Part shown: piece by piece, positions 7,836 through 18,164 of the stretch | How the letters are laid out: the number at the start of each line of letters is the position of its first letter | Position numbering within the stretch: position 1 is the first letter of the stretch | DNA from: a bacterium | Lineage (GTDB): Bacteria > Patescibacteriota > Andersenbacteria > UBA10190 | Direction of reading: 5' to 3' | Length of the DNA: 50,231 nt | Assembly (NCBI GenBank): GCA_030698495.1 | Contig: JAUYKA010000023.1 | Location: 1-50,231, forward strand | Notes under the pieces: model-generated | The model's input: the letters and a program-made list of their open reading frames with translations, nothing else | What the model was told of the DNA's origin: nothing | The model's database searches: none | Translations under genes and position numbers: made by a program

Positions 7836-10390
7836 TTCGTCGTCACTTCCACTCGTCCCCCCGTCTTTCGTGCCAGCACCGTTTTTCCGCTGCCGATTTC
7901 CTCACTGATAACCGAATTGGCTATTGGGTCTTCCAGTATTTCCTGCACAATCCGTCTAATCGGCCTCGCTCCCTTGCCTTCGGCGTAAGCCTTCTCGGCA
8001 ATTTCCTGCCGCACCCCTTTGGAAATGTCCATGGTAATATTTTTTGGCGCTAACCTGGCCGCCAACTCGGCAATATGCAAATCCGTAATCCGGAGCAAGT
8101 CTTTCAACTTAAGAGGCGAGTAAACAATCACTTGATCAATGCGTCCGATTAGCTCCGGCGCCATGTGGTCGTGCAATTCTTTCAAGACCATGTCTTTCAT
8201 TTCCTCATAACGCTCTTCCGCGGCCTCGCGTGCCACGCTTTCTTCCGGCAGGGCAAAGCCCATCCGCGCTTGTTGTGCCAACTGTTTCGAACCGATATTG
8301 CTGGTCATAAGCACAATCGTATTGCGGAAATTCACCGTACGGCCGTGCGCATCGGTTAATTGTCCTTCATCCAAAATTTGCAGCAATATATTCAGCACGT
8401 CGCGGTGTGCCTTTTCGATCTCGTCGAATAATACAATTGAGTAAGGCTGGCGCCGCACACGTTCCGTCAAACCCCCGCCTTCTTCGTAACCGACATAACC
8501 GGCCGGCGCGCCGATCATTCGCGACACCGTGTGTCCTTCCATGAACTCCGACATGTCTACACGTATCAAAGCTTCGGGATTTTCAAATACTTCCCGTGCC
8601 AGCACCTTGGCCGTTTCCGTTTTACCCACACCTGTCGGCCCCAGAAATATAAACGATCCCAGCGGCCGATTAGGATTGGCTATTCCCGCGCGGCTGCGCC
8701 TCACGTACCGCGCCACCGCCGCAATGGCTTCTTCCTGACCGACAATATATCGGTGCAAAATTTCTTCCAAATTGGTCAGCCTTTGCGTTTCCGATTTCAA
8801 CAAGCGCGTTACCGGAATGCCCGTGGATTCCGCTACCACTCGGGCAATATCCTCGTTAGTTATAGACGGCCGGTCACCTTCTTTCTGCTGACTCGCTTTG
8901 CGCGCTATCGCCGCCAGTTTCTCCGTCAGCTGGTCTTCTTTGCGTTTGGCCTGCAGGGCTTCCTCGTAATTCTCTGCTTCAATAGCTTCTTCTTTTAAAG
9001 CGCGCAATTTTTCTTTCTGCTGTTTTAAGTCATGCGCTTCCTTGGCCGCCTCGCTGCCGGCAATTTTTAGCTGCAAGGTAGCTGCCGCTTCATCTAGTAA
9101 ATCCAAAGCTTTGTCCGGCAAAAACCGGTCGGCGATATAACGCACACTCATTTCCACCGCTGCTTTTATTGCCTCGTCGGTAACTGTTAATCCGTGATGC
9201 TGTTCATAAGCCTCGCGCGCTCCCTGCAAAATCATCACGGCTTCCTCCGGCGTCGGTTCCTTAACCTGCACCGGCTGAAAACGCCGCTCCAGCGCCGAAT
9301 CTTTTTCCACATGCTTGCGATATTCATCCATTGTGGTCGCGCCGATTACGCTTACATCTCCCCGCGCCAGCAAAGGCTTCAACATGTTAGCCGCGTCCAG
9401 ACTGCCGCCGGCCGAACCGGCACCCACTATCGTGTGCAGTTCGTCGATAAATAGTGTTGTCTCTTTACTACTCTCCAGCTCCCGTACCAGCTCTTTTATA
9501 CGTTCCTCAAATTCACCGCGAAAAGTTGTACCGGCGATAATACTGGTCAAATCCAACGACAATATTTTCCGATTGATGAGCTTGGGTGGGACTTCCCCCC
9601 GCGCGATGCGCTGGGCTAAACCGGTCACAATGGCTGTCTTGCCCGTGCCCGGCTCGCCGATTAAAATCGGATTATTCTTGTTTTTCCGGTTTAAAATGCT
9701 CATCACCCGCTCGATTTCCTTGGCGCGCCCGATTACCGGGTCGAATTTATTATCGCGCGCCTCTTGGGTTAGGTCTTGCGTGAAATAATCAATCGCTGGT
9801 GTTTTTTGTTTTTCACCTGCTCCCGCTCCCGCCATGCCTGGCTCACCCATCACACCGCCGATGCCGTCGCGCATCATTCTCTTGCCTCCCGCTATTTCCG
9901 TAGGAGGCATCGCTACCGGCATACCCAAAAAGTTGGACAAATCGGGGAAGTGAGAAGTGCTCTTTAAAACTATCTGCACTTGCTGCATCAGCGCCTTCAC
10001 GTCCACCGGCGATTTTTCCAGTAATTTATAAGCGGTTGAATCTTTCAAGGATAAAATTCCAAACAAAACATGCTCGGTGCCGATATAGCGATGATGGTAC
10101 TGAAAAGCGGTGCGCGCGCCTTTCTCAAAGGCCGAACGCGCCTTCGGTGACAGCTCTTCTTTCCATTGCGCCGACTTCTCCATTTTTTCCAGTTCTCCGC
10201 GAATGAATTCCGGTGTAAAACCGAATTTTTTCAAGATACTGTAGGCCAGCGAGCCGGATTCCTGCATCATGCCGTACGCAATATGCTCGGTACCAATGCG
10301 CCGGTGTTTTAACTCTTGGCTAATTTTGGCCGCCGTCGATAAAACATTTTTTAGCCTGCTGGTTAATTTGTCTTGAATTGGATTGTCCAT
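7832..10390 (-). CDS. clpC: ATP-dependent Clp protease ATP-binding subunit (ClpC-like AAA+)
   Basis: Two Clp_N repeats; GEPGTGKTAIVTGLAQRI and GPTGVGKTETAKVLAREVF Walker A motifs; UVR-like middle region. Confidence 0.95.
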   Translation of the reverse strand: MDNPIQDKLTSRLKNVLSTAAKISQELKHRRIGTEHIAYGMMQESGSLAYSILKKFGFTPEFIRGELEKMEKSAQWKEELSPKARSAFEKGARTAFQYHHRYIGTEHVLFGILSLKDSTAYKLLEKSPVDVKALMQQVQIVLKSTSHFPDLSNFLGMPVAMPPTEIAGGKRMMRDGIGGVMGEPGMAGAGAGEKQKTPAIDYFTQDLTQEARDNKFDPVIGRAKEIERVMSILNRKNKNNPILIGEPGTGKTAIVTGLAQRIARGEVPPKLINRKILSLDLTSIIAGTTFRGEFEERIKELVRELESSKETTLFIDELHTIVGAGSAGGSLDAANMLKPLLARGDVSVIGATTMDEYRKHVEKDSALERRFQPVQVKEPTPEEAVMILQGAREAYEQHHGLTVTDEAIKAAVEMSVRYIADRFLPDKALDLLDEAAATLQLKIAGSEAAKEAHDLKQQKEKLRALKEEAIEAENYEEALQAKRKEDQLTEKLAAIARKASQQKEGDRPSITNEDIARVVAESTGIPVTRLLKSETQRLTNLEEILHRYIVGQEEAIAAVARYVRRSRAGIANPNRPLGSFIFLGPTGVGKTETAKVLAREVFENPEALIRVDMSEFMEGHTVSRMIGAPAGYVGYEEGGGLTERVRRQPYSIVLFDEIEKAHRDVLNILLQILDEGQLTDAHGRTVNFRNTIVLMTSNIGSKQLAQQARMGFALPEESVAREAAEERYEEMKDMVLKELHDHMAPELIGRIDQVIVYSPLKLKDLLRITDLHIAELAARLAPKNITMDISKGVRQEIAEKAYAEGKGARPIRRIVQEILEDPIANSVISEEIGSGKTVLARKTGGRVEVTTK

Positions 10391-10549
10391 TATGTTGTTC
10401 CTGGTAATGATTATTTAAGATAGAGATAGTATAACAAGTTTAAGCCTATGCTACACCTCCGGCCTTACAAACTTAATTTTACTCGCTCGCCGGCTCATAG
10501 TAACACCTACTTCTTACTCGTTTATCCACCTTCACGCAAGAGACTCTTT

Positions 10550-10752
10550 AAAAATCACAAATAACAAATTACAAATCCCAAACAAGCGACAAATTTCAAA
10601 CGCAACAAACAATACGACGTGCTTGTGTTTTGTAAATTGTGTTTTGTTTGCTGCGCCAGCCATAGCCCGTTTCCTCATAATTGTTATTGGATAGATTGGC
10701 GGCGGCTGGGAATTTGTGGTTTGATAAGTTTGTAATTTATTTTCTTTGTTTA
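10550..10752. repeat. G-type palindromic element (caaataacaaattacaaatcccaaa ... tttgtaatttattttctttgttta)
   Basis: 7-nt-period arms CAAATNN in inverted orientation flank a cagccatagcc...ggcggcggctg hairpin. Confidence 0.6.
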
Positions 10753-10793
10753 TCCTAACCAGCCAAATTATCTACACATATAAATAATTTTTC

Positions 10794-11249
10794 ATGAGCA
10801 GTAATACTAACGATCCTCATTATCAGGCCCAGAAAATTCTAAGCCGCCGTGATTACACGGAATTTGAAATGCGCGCCAAACTTAAGCAAAAAAAAATCAC
10901 CGCCGCGCAAATTGATGACACTATCAATTGGTTAAAAGACAACCAACTTATCAACGACGCCGACTTCGCCGCTTCGTACATCGCAAGCGTTTTGAATTAC
11001 AAATCGGTCGGCCCCTACTGGCTTAAAGCCAAACTTAAACAGAAGGGGATAGCGGGCGATATAATAGAATCCGCTATCGGACAAGTTTTCACCGACGAAC
11101 ACGAAGTTAAAATTGCCACCGAGGCTGCCAGCCGTTGGCAGCGACTGCATAGCAATGCCAAAAACGACAAACAAAAACTATATCGCTTCCTCGCCTCCCG
11201 CGGCTTTTCGTCTGACTGCATTACCAGAGTAACGGACAAATTGTTTTGA
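10794..11249 (+). CDS. recX: RecX-family regulatory protein
   Basis: AQKILSRRDYTEFEMRAKLKQKKITAAQIDDTINWLKDNQLINDADFAASYI; RecX three-helix repeats. Confidence 0.9.
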   Translation: MSSNTNDPHYQAQKILSRRDYTEFEMRAKLKQKKITAAQIDDTINWLKDNQLINDADFAASYIASVLNYKSVGPYWLKAKLKQKGIAGDIIESAIGQVFTDEHEVKIATEAASRWQRLHSNAKNDKQKLYRFLASRGFSSDCITRVTDKLF

Positions 11250-11288
11250 TATTTAAGTTGTTGTTTTGCGTTTTGCGTTTTAAGTTTT

Positions 11289-12182
11289 CTACATCGCCCG
11301 CAGGCGCTTTATCCTCTCCTCAATCGGCGGATGAGTGGAAAACAGATTACTGAAAGACCTGCGCGAAAATGGGTTAGCGATATATAAATGAGCGGTGGCT
11401 TTTCCAGCTGTCGGGAGCGGCGGGGAACCGGCAATTTTCTCCAGCGCCCGCGCCAGTCCTTCCGGGTAGCGGGTCAGCAATACTCCTGACGCATCCGCCA
11501 AATATTCTCGCTGTCGTGATATTGCCAACTGAATCAGCTTGGCCACGATCGGGGAGACAATCAGCATGACCAAGCCGACTATTGCCAGAATCGCCCCCAG
11601 CTGACCGCTGTTTTCCCCATCGCCGCGCCTGCGGCCACCACCCCAGAAAGTCATACGCAGAAAAATATCCGATAGTATCACCAAAAACCCTACCAGCACC
11701 GCTACCAAAGTAGCAAAGCGAATATCGTAATTGCGCACATGCCCCAACTCATGCGCCAGCACTCCTTCCATCTCTGCTCTGTCCAACCGTTCCAATAATC
11801 CTCGCGTCACCGCTACCGACGCATGCTCCGGATCCCGCCCGGTGGCAAAAGCATTTAGAGCGGGGGAGTTGATCAGATAAACTTTCGGTTTGGGCACACC
11901 GGCCGTAATAGCGATGTTTTCCACCAACCGGTGCAACTCCGGTGCTTCCTCCGCCGATACTTCCCGTGCCCGATTAGTCATCAACGCTATTTTATCGCCG
12001 CTGTAATAGCCGATTAACGTAGAAGGGATAATAAAAATCGCCGCCACAACAGGCAAGTAAAAATCTCCCCGTACCGCGTAAGAATATAAAGCCACCGTGC
12101 CGATCACCAGCACCAACACCACAAAAATCAAAACCCACGACCGGCGTTTGTTGGCCGATATTTCATTGTATAAAGTAGACAT
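11289..12182 (-). CDS. htpX: HtpX-like M48 zinc metalloprotease
   Basis: GVLAHELGHVRNYD (HExxH) with multiple TM segments; ends THPPIEERIKRLRAM. Confidence 0.93.
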   Translation of the reverse strand: MSTLYNEISANKRRSWVLIFVVLVLVIGTVALYSYAVRGDFYLPVVAAIFIIPSTLIGYYSGDKIALMTNRAREVSAEEAPELHRLVENIAITAGVPKPKVYLINSPALNAFATGRDPEHASVAVTRGLLERLDRAEMEGVLAHELGHVRNYDIRFATLVAVLVGFLVILSDIFLRMTFWGGGRRRGDGENSGQLGAILAIVGLVMLIVSPIVAKLIQLAISRQREYLADASGVLLTRYPEGLARALEKIAGSPPLPTAGKATAHLYIANPFSRRSFSNLFSTHPPIEERIKRLRAM

Positions 12183-12278
12183 AATAAACAATTTACAATT
12201 TCCAATTATCAATTTCCATTCAATTCACAATGACCAATTTTCAAACGCAGCCGTCATGTTTGGAAAATTGAAAATTAA
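12180..12278. repeat. A-type palindromic element (htpX/lemA intergenic)
   Basis: aatttccaattatcaatttccattcaattcacaatgaccaattttcaaac ... gtttggaaaattgaaaattaaag. Confidence 0.7.
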
Positions 12279-12325
12279 AGCCTGCGTAAACGCACGTACA
12301 ATTTAATTGTCTAAAAAACCAGGTA

Positions 12326-12883
12326 TTAAAACTGTACCTTCGGTACACTCCTTGCTCCTTCGTCTTCCAGTTCAAAGAAGTCCTGTTTTTTAAACCCGAA
12401 CATATTGGCAATTATATTTGTTGGCACTGACTCTACCGAGGTATTAAAGTCGCGGACATTGCTGTTGTAAAACCGCCTCGCCGCTTGAATTTTATCTTCT
12501 GTATCGGACAACTCCCTCTGCAACTCCAAAAAGTTAGCGTTAGCTTTCAAATCCGGATAACTTTCCGCGACCGCAAACAAAGTTTTCAAAGTTGAAGTCA
12601 AACCATTCTCCGCTTTCGCCGACTCCGCCGGCGTTTTTGCTCCCAGCGCCTGCGCCCGGGCTTGCGTCACCGAATCAAAAGCCTGGCGCTCATGAGACGC
12701 ATAGCCTTTAACGGTCTCTATTAAATTAGGAATTAAATTATGCCGTCGCTTTAATTGCACATCAATATCACTCCACGCTTCCTTAACCTGATTGCGCCGC
12801 CGCACTAGCGAATTATAAGCCAGCAGGGCATACCCCGCTACCACCACCACTACTACTAAAATTATCCAAGCTAACAGTCCCAT
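12326..12883 (-). CDS. lemA: LemA family protein
   Basis: YNSLVRRRNQVKEAWSDIDVQLKRRHNLIPNLIETVKGYASHE; start MGLLAWII. Confidence 0.93.
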   Translation of the reverse strand: MGLLAWIILVVVVVVAGYALLAYNSLVRRRNQVKEAWSDIDVQLKRRHNLIPNLIETVKGYASHERQAFDSVTQARAQALGAKTPAESAKAENGLTSTLKTLFAVAESYPDLKANANFLELQRELSDTEDKIQAARRFYNSNVRDFNTSVESVPTNIIANMFGFKKQDFFELEDEGARSVPKVQF

Positions 12884-12942
12884 ACAATAAATATGGTATA
12901 TTAAAAAGACAAAGACAGCAAGACTAATACGTAAAACAATTT

Positions 12943-13081
12943 TCAAGTTACAATTATCAATTTCTATTCAATTTACAATGACCAATTTTCAAAAACTTAT
13001 AATAATAAACAATAACTGTTTAAAAATTAAAAATTATATATTGAATGAAAATTGTAAATTGGAAATTAAAAATTATTAACA
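12943..13081. repeat. A-type palindromic element between divergent lemA and pilM
   Basis: ttacaattatcaatttctattcaatttacaatgaccaattttc ... gaatgaaaattgtaaattggaaattaaaaatt, imperfect inverted arms. Confidence 0.75.
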
Positions 13082-13082
13082 T

Positions 13083-14189
13083 ATGGTTTTCTTCGGCACT
13101 CCCAATTCATACCTCGGCCTGGATATCGGCACTTCTTCCTTAAAAGTGGTAGAGCTTGTTAATCGCCGCAAGCGTGTGGAAGTAGGCACTTATGGCCAAA
13201 TCAATTTTCCTAACCCGCTCATCAATCCGGATACCGACGAAGACAAGGCAATTGCCGAGACCGCCCAGGCCATAACAAAATTACTCGATGCCGCCCAGGT
13301 TTCCACCGACGCCGTCATCGCCGCTCTGCCCAGCAGTATTGTTTTTTCCTCTGTTATAAACTTGCCGGCCGCGTCCGATGCCGACATGGACAAAGCCGTT
13401 CACTTCGCTGCGCGGGATATTGTTCCGGCCGACCTTAGTGAAACCGTGTTGGGTTGGAGCATTTTGGGCGGTACGCCTCATTTGGATTCCGACCACACTC
13501 CTTTATCCGCCGATAAAAAAGAAGCTCCCCCTAAAATCAACGCCGCCGACAGCGTCCCTGTCTTTTTAACCGCCGCCCCCAAAGAAGTAGTCAACCGCTA
13601 CGAACGCCTCATTAAACTTCTCAAACTCAACCTCGTCGCTTTAGAAGTGGAAACTTTTTCTTTGGCACGCTCTCTCCTGTCCGGCGCGGCCGACTCCGCC
13701 TTAATTATCGATATCGGCGACCGGGTTACTACTTATCATATTGTCGACCGGGGCGCTCCCCGTGTTTCTTTTACTCTGGATTATGGCGGCAAGGACATCA
13801 CCGCGGCTATTGCCTCGTCCAATCGATCGGATACCGCGCAAGCGGAAAGTCTCAAAGTCAAATATGGCCTTGGCACCGGTGCGCCCCAAGACCTGCGCCT
13901 TACTATTAATAACGCCGTGCTCAAGATAATGGAACAGTCGCGTCGATTGCTTGATATTTACAGCCAGCAATCAGGCCGCGTAATTAATAAGACGATCTTA
14001 ATCGGCGGGGGAGCGAACCTGCCCGATCTCGCGCCCGCCTGGTCGAATTTCCTGCGCCACAAAGTCAGTGTGGGCAATCCCTGGCAGGGACTGGCTGTAC
14101 CGGATCAACTGGTGAGTAAGCTTACCGAGCTTGGCCCCGCCTACGCTGTTGCTGTCGGCCTTGCCCAGCGGCAAATAAGTCAAGTATAA
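13083..14189 (+). CDS. pilM: type IV pilus assembly ATPase-fold protein PilM
   Basis: YLGLDIGTSSLKVVEL...; SALIIDIGDRVTTYHIVDRGAPRVSFTLDYGGKDIT; IGGGANLPDL. Confidence 0.93.
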   Translation: MVFFGTPNSYLGLDIGTSSLKVVELVNRRKRVEVGTYGQINFPNPLINPDTDEDKAIAETAQAITKLLDAAQVSTDAVIAALPSSIVFSSVINLPAASDADMDKAVHFAARDIVPADLSETVLGWSILGGTPHLDSDHTPLSADKKEAPPKINAADSVPVFLTAAPKEVVNRYERLIKLLKLNLVALEVETFSLARSLLSGAADSALIIDIGDRVTTYHIVDRGAPRVSFTLDYGGKDITAAIASSNRSDTAQAESLKVKYGLGTGAPQDLRLTINNAVLKIMEQSRRLLDIYSQQSGRVINKTILIGGGANLPDLAPAWSNFLRHKVSVGNPWQGLAVPDQLVSKLTELGPAYAVAVGLAQRQISQV

Positions 14190-14223
14190 TAAAGCCTAAG
14201 AAATCCTTCACGCGAAATTTACC

Positions 14224-14820
14224 ATGGCGCAAATTAATTTAGCTCCCGGTACACAATACGCTTTAGCCGCCCGCCGTCGTCGACAACGTCTCTTCATGCT
14301 ATCGATTTTAGTTATGGCCGTTTTGTTAATTGTCTGGGGAGGATTATTTTTAATTGAACGCGTTTTTAAACAAAGACTTGGATCGGACCAAACCGCGCTG
14401 GCCGCCCTGGAAACAGAAATTACCCGTGTTGGTCCGGATGTCAGCCGCATCCAGTTATTTGAAGGCCGGGTGCAGGTTCTGGGTTCTTTATTAGATAATC
14501 ATGTTAACTGGAACCCGCTCCTTCAAGAGCTTGAGAAATTATTGCCCCCGGAAACTGTGCTTACGTCTCTTCGTGCCGGAGTTGATAATAATACTGTGGA
14601 CATCTCCGGTACCACTCCCAATATTGATGTTGTGGCGCAAACCTTGGCCAGCCTGGCCGATCAGCCCGACCGCCCCACTGTTTTTTCGAGCGGCAACGTA
14701 AAATCCATTAATCGTGTTACCGACAAAGACGAACAAGGCAATATCACCGCCAGTTATTTTACTTTCAACGGTACGCTGGAAATCAAGCCGTCTTTTTGGC
14801 AGACAAGGGGAGGACTATAA
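14224..14820 (+). CDS. pilN: type IV pilus assembly protein PilN
   Basis: INLAP start, single TM, WNPLLQELEKLLPPETVLTSLRAGVDNNTVDISG. Confidence 0.85.
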   Translation: MAQINLAPGTQYALAARRRRQRLFMLSILVMAVLLIVWGGLFLIERVFKQRLGSDQTALAALETEITRVGPDVSRIQLFEGRVQVLGSLLDNHVNWNPLLQELEKLLPPETVLTSLRAGVDNNTVDISGTTPNIDVVAQTLASLADQPDRPTVFSSGNVKSINRVTDKDEQGNITASYFTFNGTLEIKPSFWQTRGGL

Positions 14821-14825
14821 CAATT

Positions 14826-15416
14826 ATGACCAAGCAATCCCTTAACCTGCCCTACCTTATTCTTTCCGGCCTTATAATTGTTGCCATCTTTATGGTGTTT
14901 TTAGCGTATGTTCCCGCGGTTCAGCGCATTAATAATATCCGCCAGCAAATAAGCGACATTCAAACGCAAGCGGCACAAAAACAGGAATTTCTTCAAACCG
15001 TTGACGCCAAAAAAAGCTTCCTAGCCGACCAGCAGATACACGAAAAAGAACTTAATGTTGTTCTGCCCACCGATGATCAGATGGAAGATGCCCTGCGCAT
15101 TATTGATCGCGCCGCTGCCACCGCGCAAGTCAGCGTGGAATCAGTCAGCGACACCAGTACCAGTGTTCAAAACTCCTTGCGCAGCCGTCGTGTCCGCGCC
15201 GAAGACACTGACATCCCGGCGGATGTACTGCCGTTTGGTTTCAATGTGAAAACTGCCGGCACCTATCAGCAAATACGCACCCTGCTTGATGAGCTCTACA
15301 AATCAGCCCGTATTTTTGACGTTGCCACCCTGACGCTTTCTCGCGACAAAAATCAGCTTGACTCACTTAGCACCGAACTTGCCATCCGTTTTTATTCTTA
15401 TCAACCCGGCCAGTAA
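14826..15416 (+). CDS. pilO: type IV pilus assembly protein PilO
   Basis: N-terminal TM plus coiled coil; LNVVLPTDDQMEDALRIIDRAAATAQVSVESVS; position after pilN. Confidence 0.8.
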   Translation: MTKQSLNLPYLILSGLIIVAIFMVFLAYVPAVQRINNIRQQISDIQTQAAQKQEFLQTVDAKKSFLADQQIHEKELNVVLPTDDQMEDALRIIDRAAATAQVSVESVSDTSTSVQNSLRSRRVRAEDTDIPADVLPFGFNVKTAGTYQQIRTLLDELYKSARIFDVATLTLSRDKNQLDSLSTELAIRFYSYQPGQ

Positions 15417-15446
15417 TTTTACTAATAGCTAATCACTTATTAATCC

Positions 15447-15716
15447 ATGCCTTCCTCCCCTAATAAAACAATCATCTGGCTTGTTGTTGTTCTGCTGACT
15501 ATTGCCGCCGCCGGTTTGGTCGCCCTTTTGCTTTTGCCTGCCGCTTCCGTCACGCCGGACAACCAGCCGTCTGCCGCTACCACTTCTTCCTTAGAAACAA
15601 ACAGCCGCGTATTTCAAGCGCCGGATTATACCTCTTTAAACAAGCAACTTATTAACGACGGCTCGTTGCCGGTTCAGCCTCCCGCCCAAGCCGGCAAAAC
15701 CAACCCATTTTTGTAA
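15447..15716 (+). CDS. small membrane-anchored protein, PilP-like position
   Basis: Single TM and C-terminal GKTNPFL motif, located between pilO and pilB. Confidence 0.55.
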   Translation: MPSSPNKTIIWLVVVLLTIAAAGLVALLLLPAASVTPDNQPSAATTSSLETNSRVFQAPDYTSLNKQLINDGSLPVQPPAQAGKTNPFL

Positions 15717-15753
15717 AAGTGTTAATTGAAAATTGGAACATTGAAAATTCAAT

Positions 15754-17499
15754 ATGTCCGACCCCAATAAAATAGAAGAACTTCTGCTTGAACGCGGCCT
15801 AATCAAGCCCGAACAGATCCAGCGTATTCATCGCCGCCAGGAAGCCGAACAGAAATCCTTTCTGGATGTCTTACGGGAAGAAAAAATTGTCTATCCCGAA
15901 CAACTGGCGCAAGTAAAAGCCGAGGCAACCGGCGTGCCGTACATAGACTTGTCATCCGTTCAGCCTGATGAAAAAGCTATGCGGGACATTTCCCGCCAAG
16001 CCGCGGCCACCTACCATTTTTTCGCTTTTGGCGAAAAAGGCGGCAAACTGCAAGTCGCCTTGGAATCTCCGAACGACTTCCAGGCGCTGGAAGCCGTTAA
16101 GTTTATCGCCAAAAAAAGAGGGCTGACTCCCGAAGTGTTTATTTCTTCCCAAGAGGGTATAGACAAGATGCTTGGTGGCTCCAGTGAAATACAAGTGGAA
16201 ATAGGCAGCGCCCTACGTGATTTCAGCGCTGAAGTAGCTCAAACCAAACTGCCCGGCAAAGACGACAAAGATATTGCCCGCTACATCGCCGAGGCCCCGG
16301 TTACTAAGGTAGTCGCTGTCATTATCCGCCACGCCATCGAAGGCAATGCTTCCGACATCCACGTCGAACCAACCGCCAAAGACCTGCGCATTCGTTACCG
16401 TATTGATGGTGCTTTGCATACCTCGCTCCTTTTACCGAAACGCGCTCACCTGGCCATCATCTCCCGGATTAAAATATTATCCAACCTAAAAATAGACGAA
16501 TCACGCCTGCCGCAGGACGGTCGCTTTTCCATTACCGCTGATCAGCGCGCTTTTGATTTTCGTGTTTCCGTCATGCCGACCGTGTTCGGCGAAAAAATCG
16601 CTCTGCGTATCTTAGACAAATCCCGGGGCGCTCCTTCCTTTGATGAGTTGGGATTACGCGGCCCCCAACAGAAAATTTTCCGCGAGCATTTAACCGCTCC
16701 CCACGGCATCATTTTAATTTCCGGTCCCACTGGCGCCGGCAAATCCACCACGCTGTTTACTTCCGTTAGTCTTATCAATACACCGGAAGTTAATATCGCT
16801 ACATTGGAAGACCCGGTTGAATACGACATTCAAGGCGTCAATCAAACTCAAATCAATCCCGCCATTGGCCTTACCTTTGCCTCCGGCTTGCGCAATTTAT
16901 TGCGCCAGGATCCGGACATATTAATGGTTGGCGAAATCCGCGACAAAGAAACCGCCGCCCTGGCCGTGCACTCCTCTTTAACCGGGCACCTGGTTTTATC
17001 CACTATCCACACCAACGATGCTGTCGGCACCGTCCCGCGCCTGATTGACATGGGTATTGACCCTTATCTGCTCACCGCTACTCTGCGCTTGCTGGCCGCT
17101 CAACGTTTGGTTGGCAAACTATGTCCGGCTTGCAAGAAAGAACAAGACATACCTTCGCGACTGCGGGAGAAAATAGCGGCCGAGCTAGCCCATGTTCCCG
17201 CCGATTATAAAACCAGCTCCAATTTGACTGATCCGCGCCACTTATATGTAGCCGAAGGTTGTCCTGCTTGTCACGAAACCGGCACCGTCGGTCGATTGGC
17301 AATTTTCGAAATTATTCCCGTCTCGCGCAAAATGCGCTCCGCCATCAACGAATCGGCCGACTACGATATCTTATATGATATCGCTCGCTCCGAAGGATAT
17401 CTGTCTATGCGCCAGGATGGCCTGCTTAAAGCGCTCGCCGGTGAAGTGCAATATGAAGATGTGCTGCGCGTCACCAGTCAATCGCAATCACTCTACTGA
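15754..17499 (+). CDS. pilB: type IV pilus assembly ATPase PilB (GspE family)
   Basis: MshEN-like N-terminus; GPTGAGKSTTLFTSVSLINTPEVNIATLEDPVEY; CPAC zinc motifs. Confidence 0.95.
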   Translation: MSDPNKIEELLLERGLIKPEQIQRIHRRQEAEQKSFLDVLREEKIVYPEQLAQVKAEATGVPYIDLSSVQPDEKAMRDISRQAAATYHFFAFGEKGGKLQVALESPNDFQALEAVKFIAKKRGLTPEVFISSQEGIDKMLGGSSEIQVEIGSALRDFSAEVAQTKLPGKDDKDIARYIAEAPVTKVVAVIIRHAIEGNASDIHVEPTAKDLRIRYRIDGALHTSLLLPKRAHLAIISRIKILSNLKIDESRLPQDGRFSITADQRAFDFRVSVMPTVFGEKIALRILDKSRGAPSFDELGLRGPQQKIFREHLTAPHGIILISGPTGAGKSTTLFTSVSLINTPEVNIATLEDPVEYDIQGVNQTQINPAIGLTFASGLRNLLRQDPDILMVGEIRDKETAALAVHSSLTGHLVLSTIHTNDAVGTVPRLIDMGIDPYLLTATLRLLAAQRLVGKLCPACKKEQDIPSRLREKIAAELAHVPADYKTSSNLTDPRHLYVAEGCPACHETGTVGRLAIFEIIPVSRKMRSAINESADYDILYDIARSEGYLSMRQDGLLKALAGEVQYEDVLRVTSQSQSLY

Positions 17500-17624
17500 A
17501 GGAGCATGAAGCGCATAGACAACAGAGCCATTTAACAATTCGTCAATAAAGCATTATAATATCCACAGGATCGACCAACACAGACACTTTACGCAAACAA
17601 GGTCTAATATCCTAAAACATTTAT

Positions 17625-18029
17625 ATGACCGACAGTAAAGCCAGAATTCTCTTAGTTGAAGACGATTCCTTTATTTCCGGCATGTATAATACCAAACTTT
17701 CCGGTCTTGGTTATCAGGTCACCGTTGTTGAAGACGGCGAAACCGCTTGGGAAACGCTGCAGAAAGACCCCCTGCCCGACCTGGTTTTATTAGACATTGT
17801 TCTCCCCAAAAAAGACGGCTTTGAAATCCTTGAATCCGCCCGTAAAGAAGAGCGCACCAAAAACCTGCCTATTATCCTGTTAACCAACCTTGGCCAAAAA
17901 CCGGACGTGGAAAGGGGAGTACAGCTTGGCGCCGATGACTATATTATCAAAGCTCATTACACTCCCACCGAAGTTGTCGCCAAAATTACCAAGCTATTGG
18001 CAAGCAAAAAGAAAGAACAATCTAGCTGA
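17625..18029 (+). CDS. single-domain response regulator (CheY-like)
   Basis: ILLVEDDSFISGMY...LVLLDIVLPKKDGFEILE...IILLTN...GADDYIIKAHYTP. Confidence 0.92.
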   Translation: MTDSKARILLVEDDSFISGMYNTKLSGLGYQVTVVEDGETAWETLQKDPLPDLVLLDIVLPKKDGFEILESARKEERTKNLPIILLTNLGQKPDVERGVQLGADDYIIKAHYTPTEVVAKITKLLASKKKEQSS

Positions 18030-18039
18030 TCAGCAACTC

Positions 18040-18164
18040 ATACTAACCGAAGTTAATTCCTTCCACTTTGTCATTCCGCACGGGATGCGGAATCCAGCGG
18101 GTACTCTACTGGATGCCGGATCAGGGTCCGGCATGACGTGGCAGGGATTAGTTTCGGTTGGTAT
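18040..18164. mobile_element. MITE-like nested palindrome with ATACNAACC termini
   Basis: TIRs atactaaccgaagttaattcc / ggattagtttcggttggtat enclose gtcattccgca..tgcggaatccag and ctggatgccgga..tccggcatgac. Confidence 0.65.

Noticed and set aside
8531-8998. 155-aa plus-strand ORF antisense to clpC
   Set aside because: Overlaps a highly conserved AAA+ gene in antisense; composition reflects the codon shadow of clpC.
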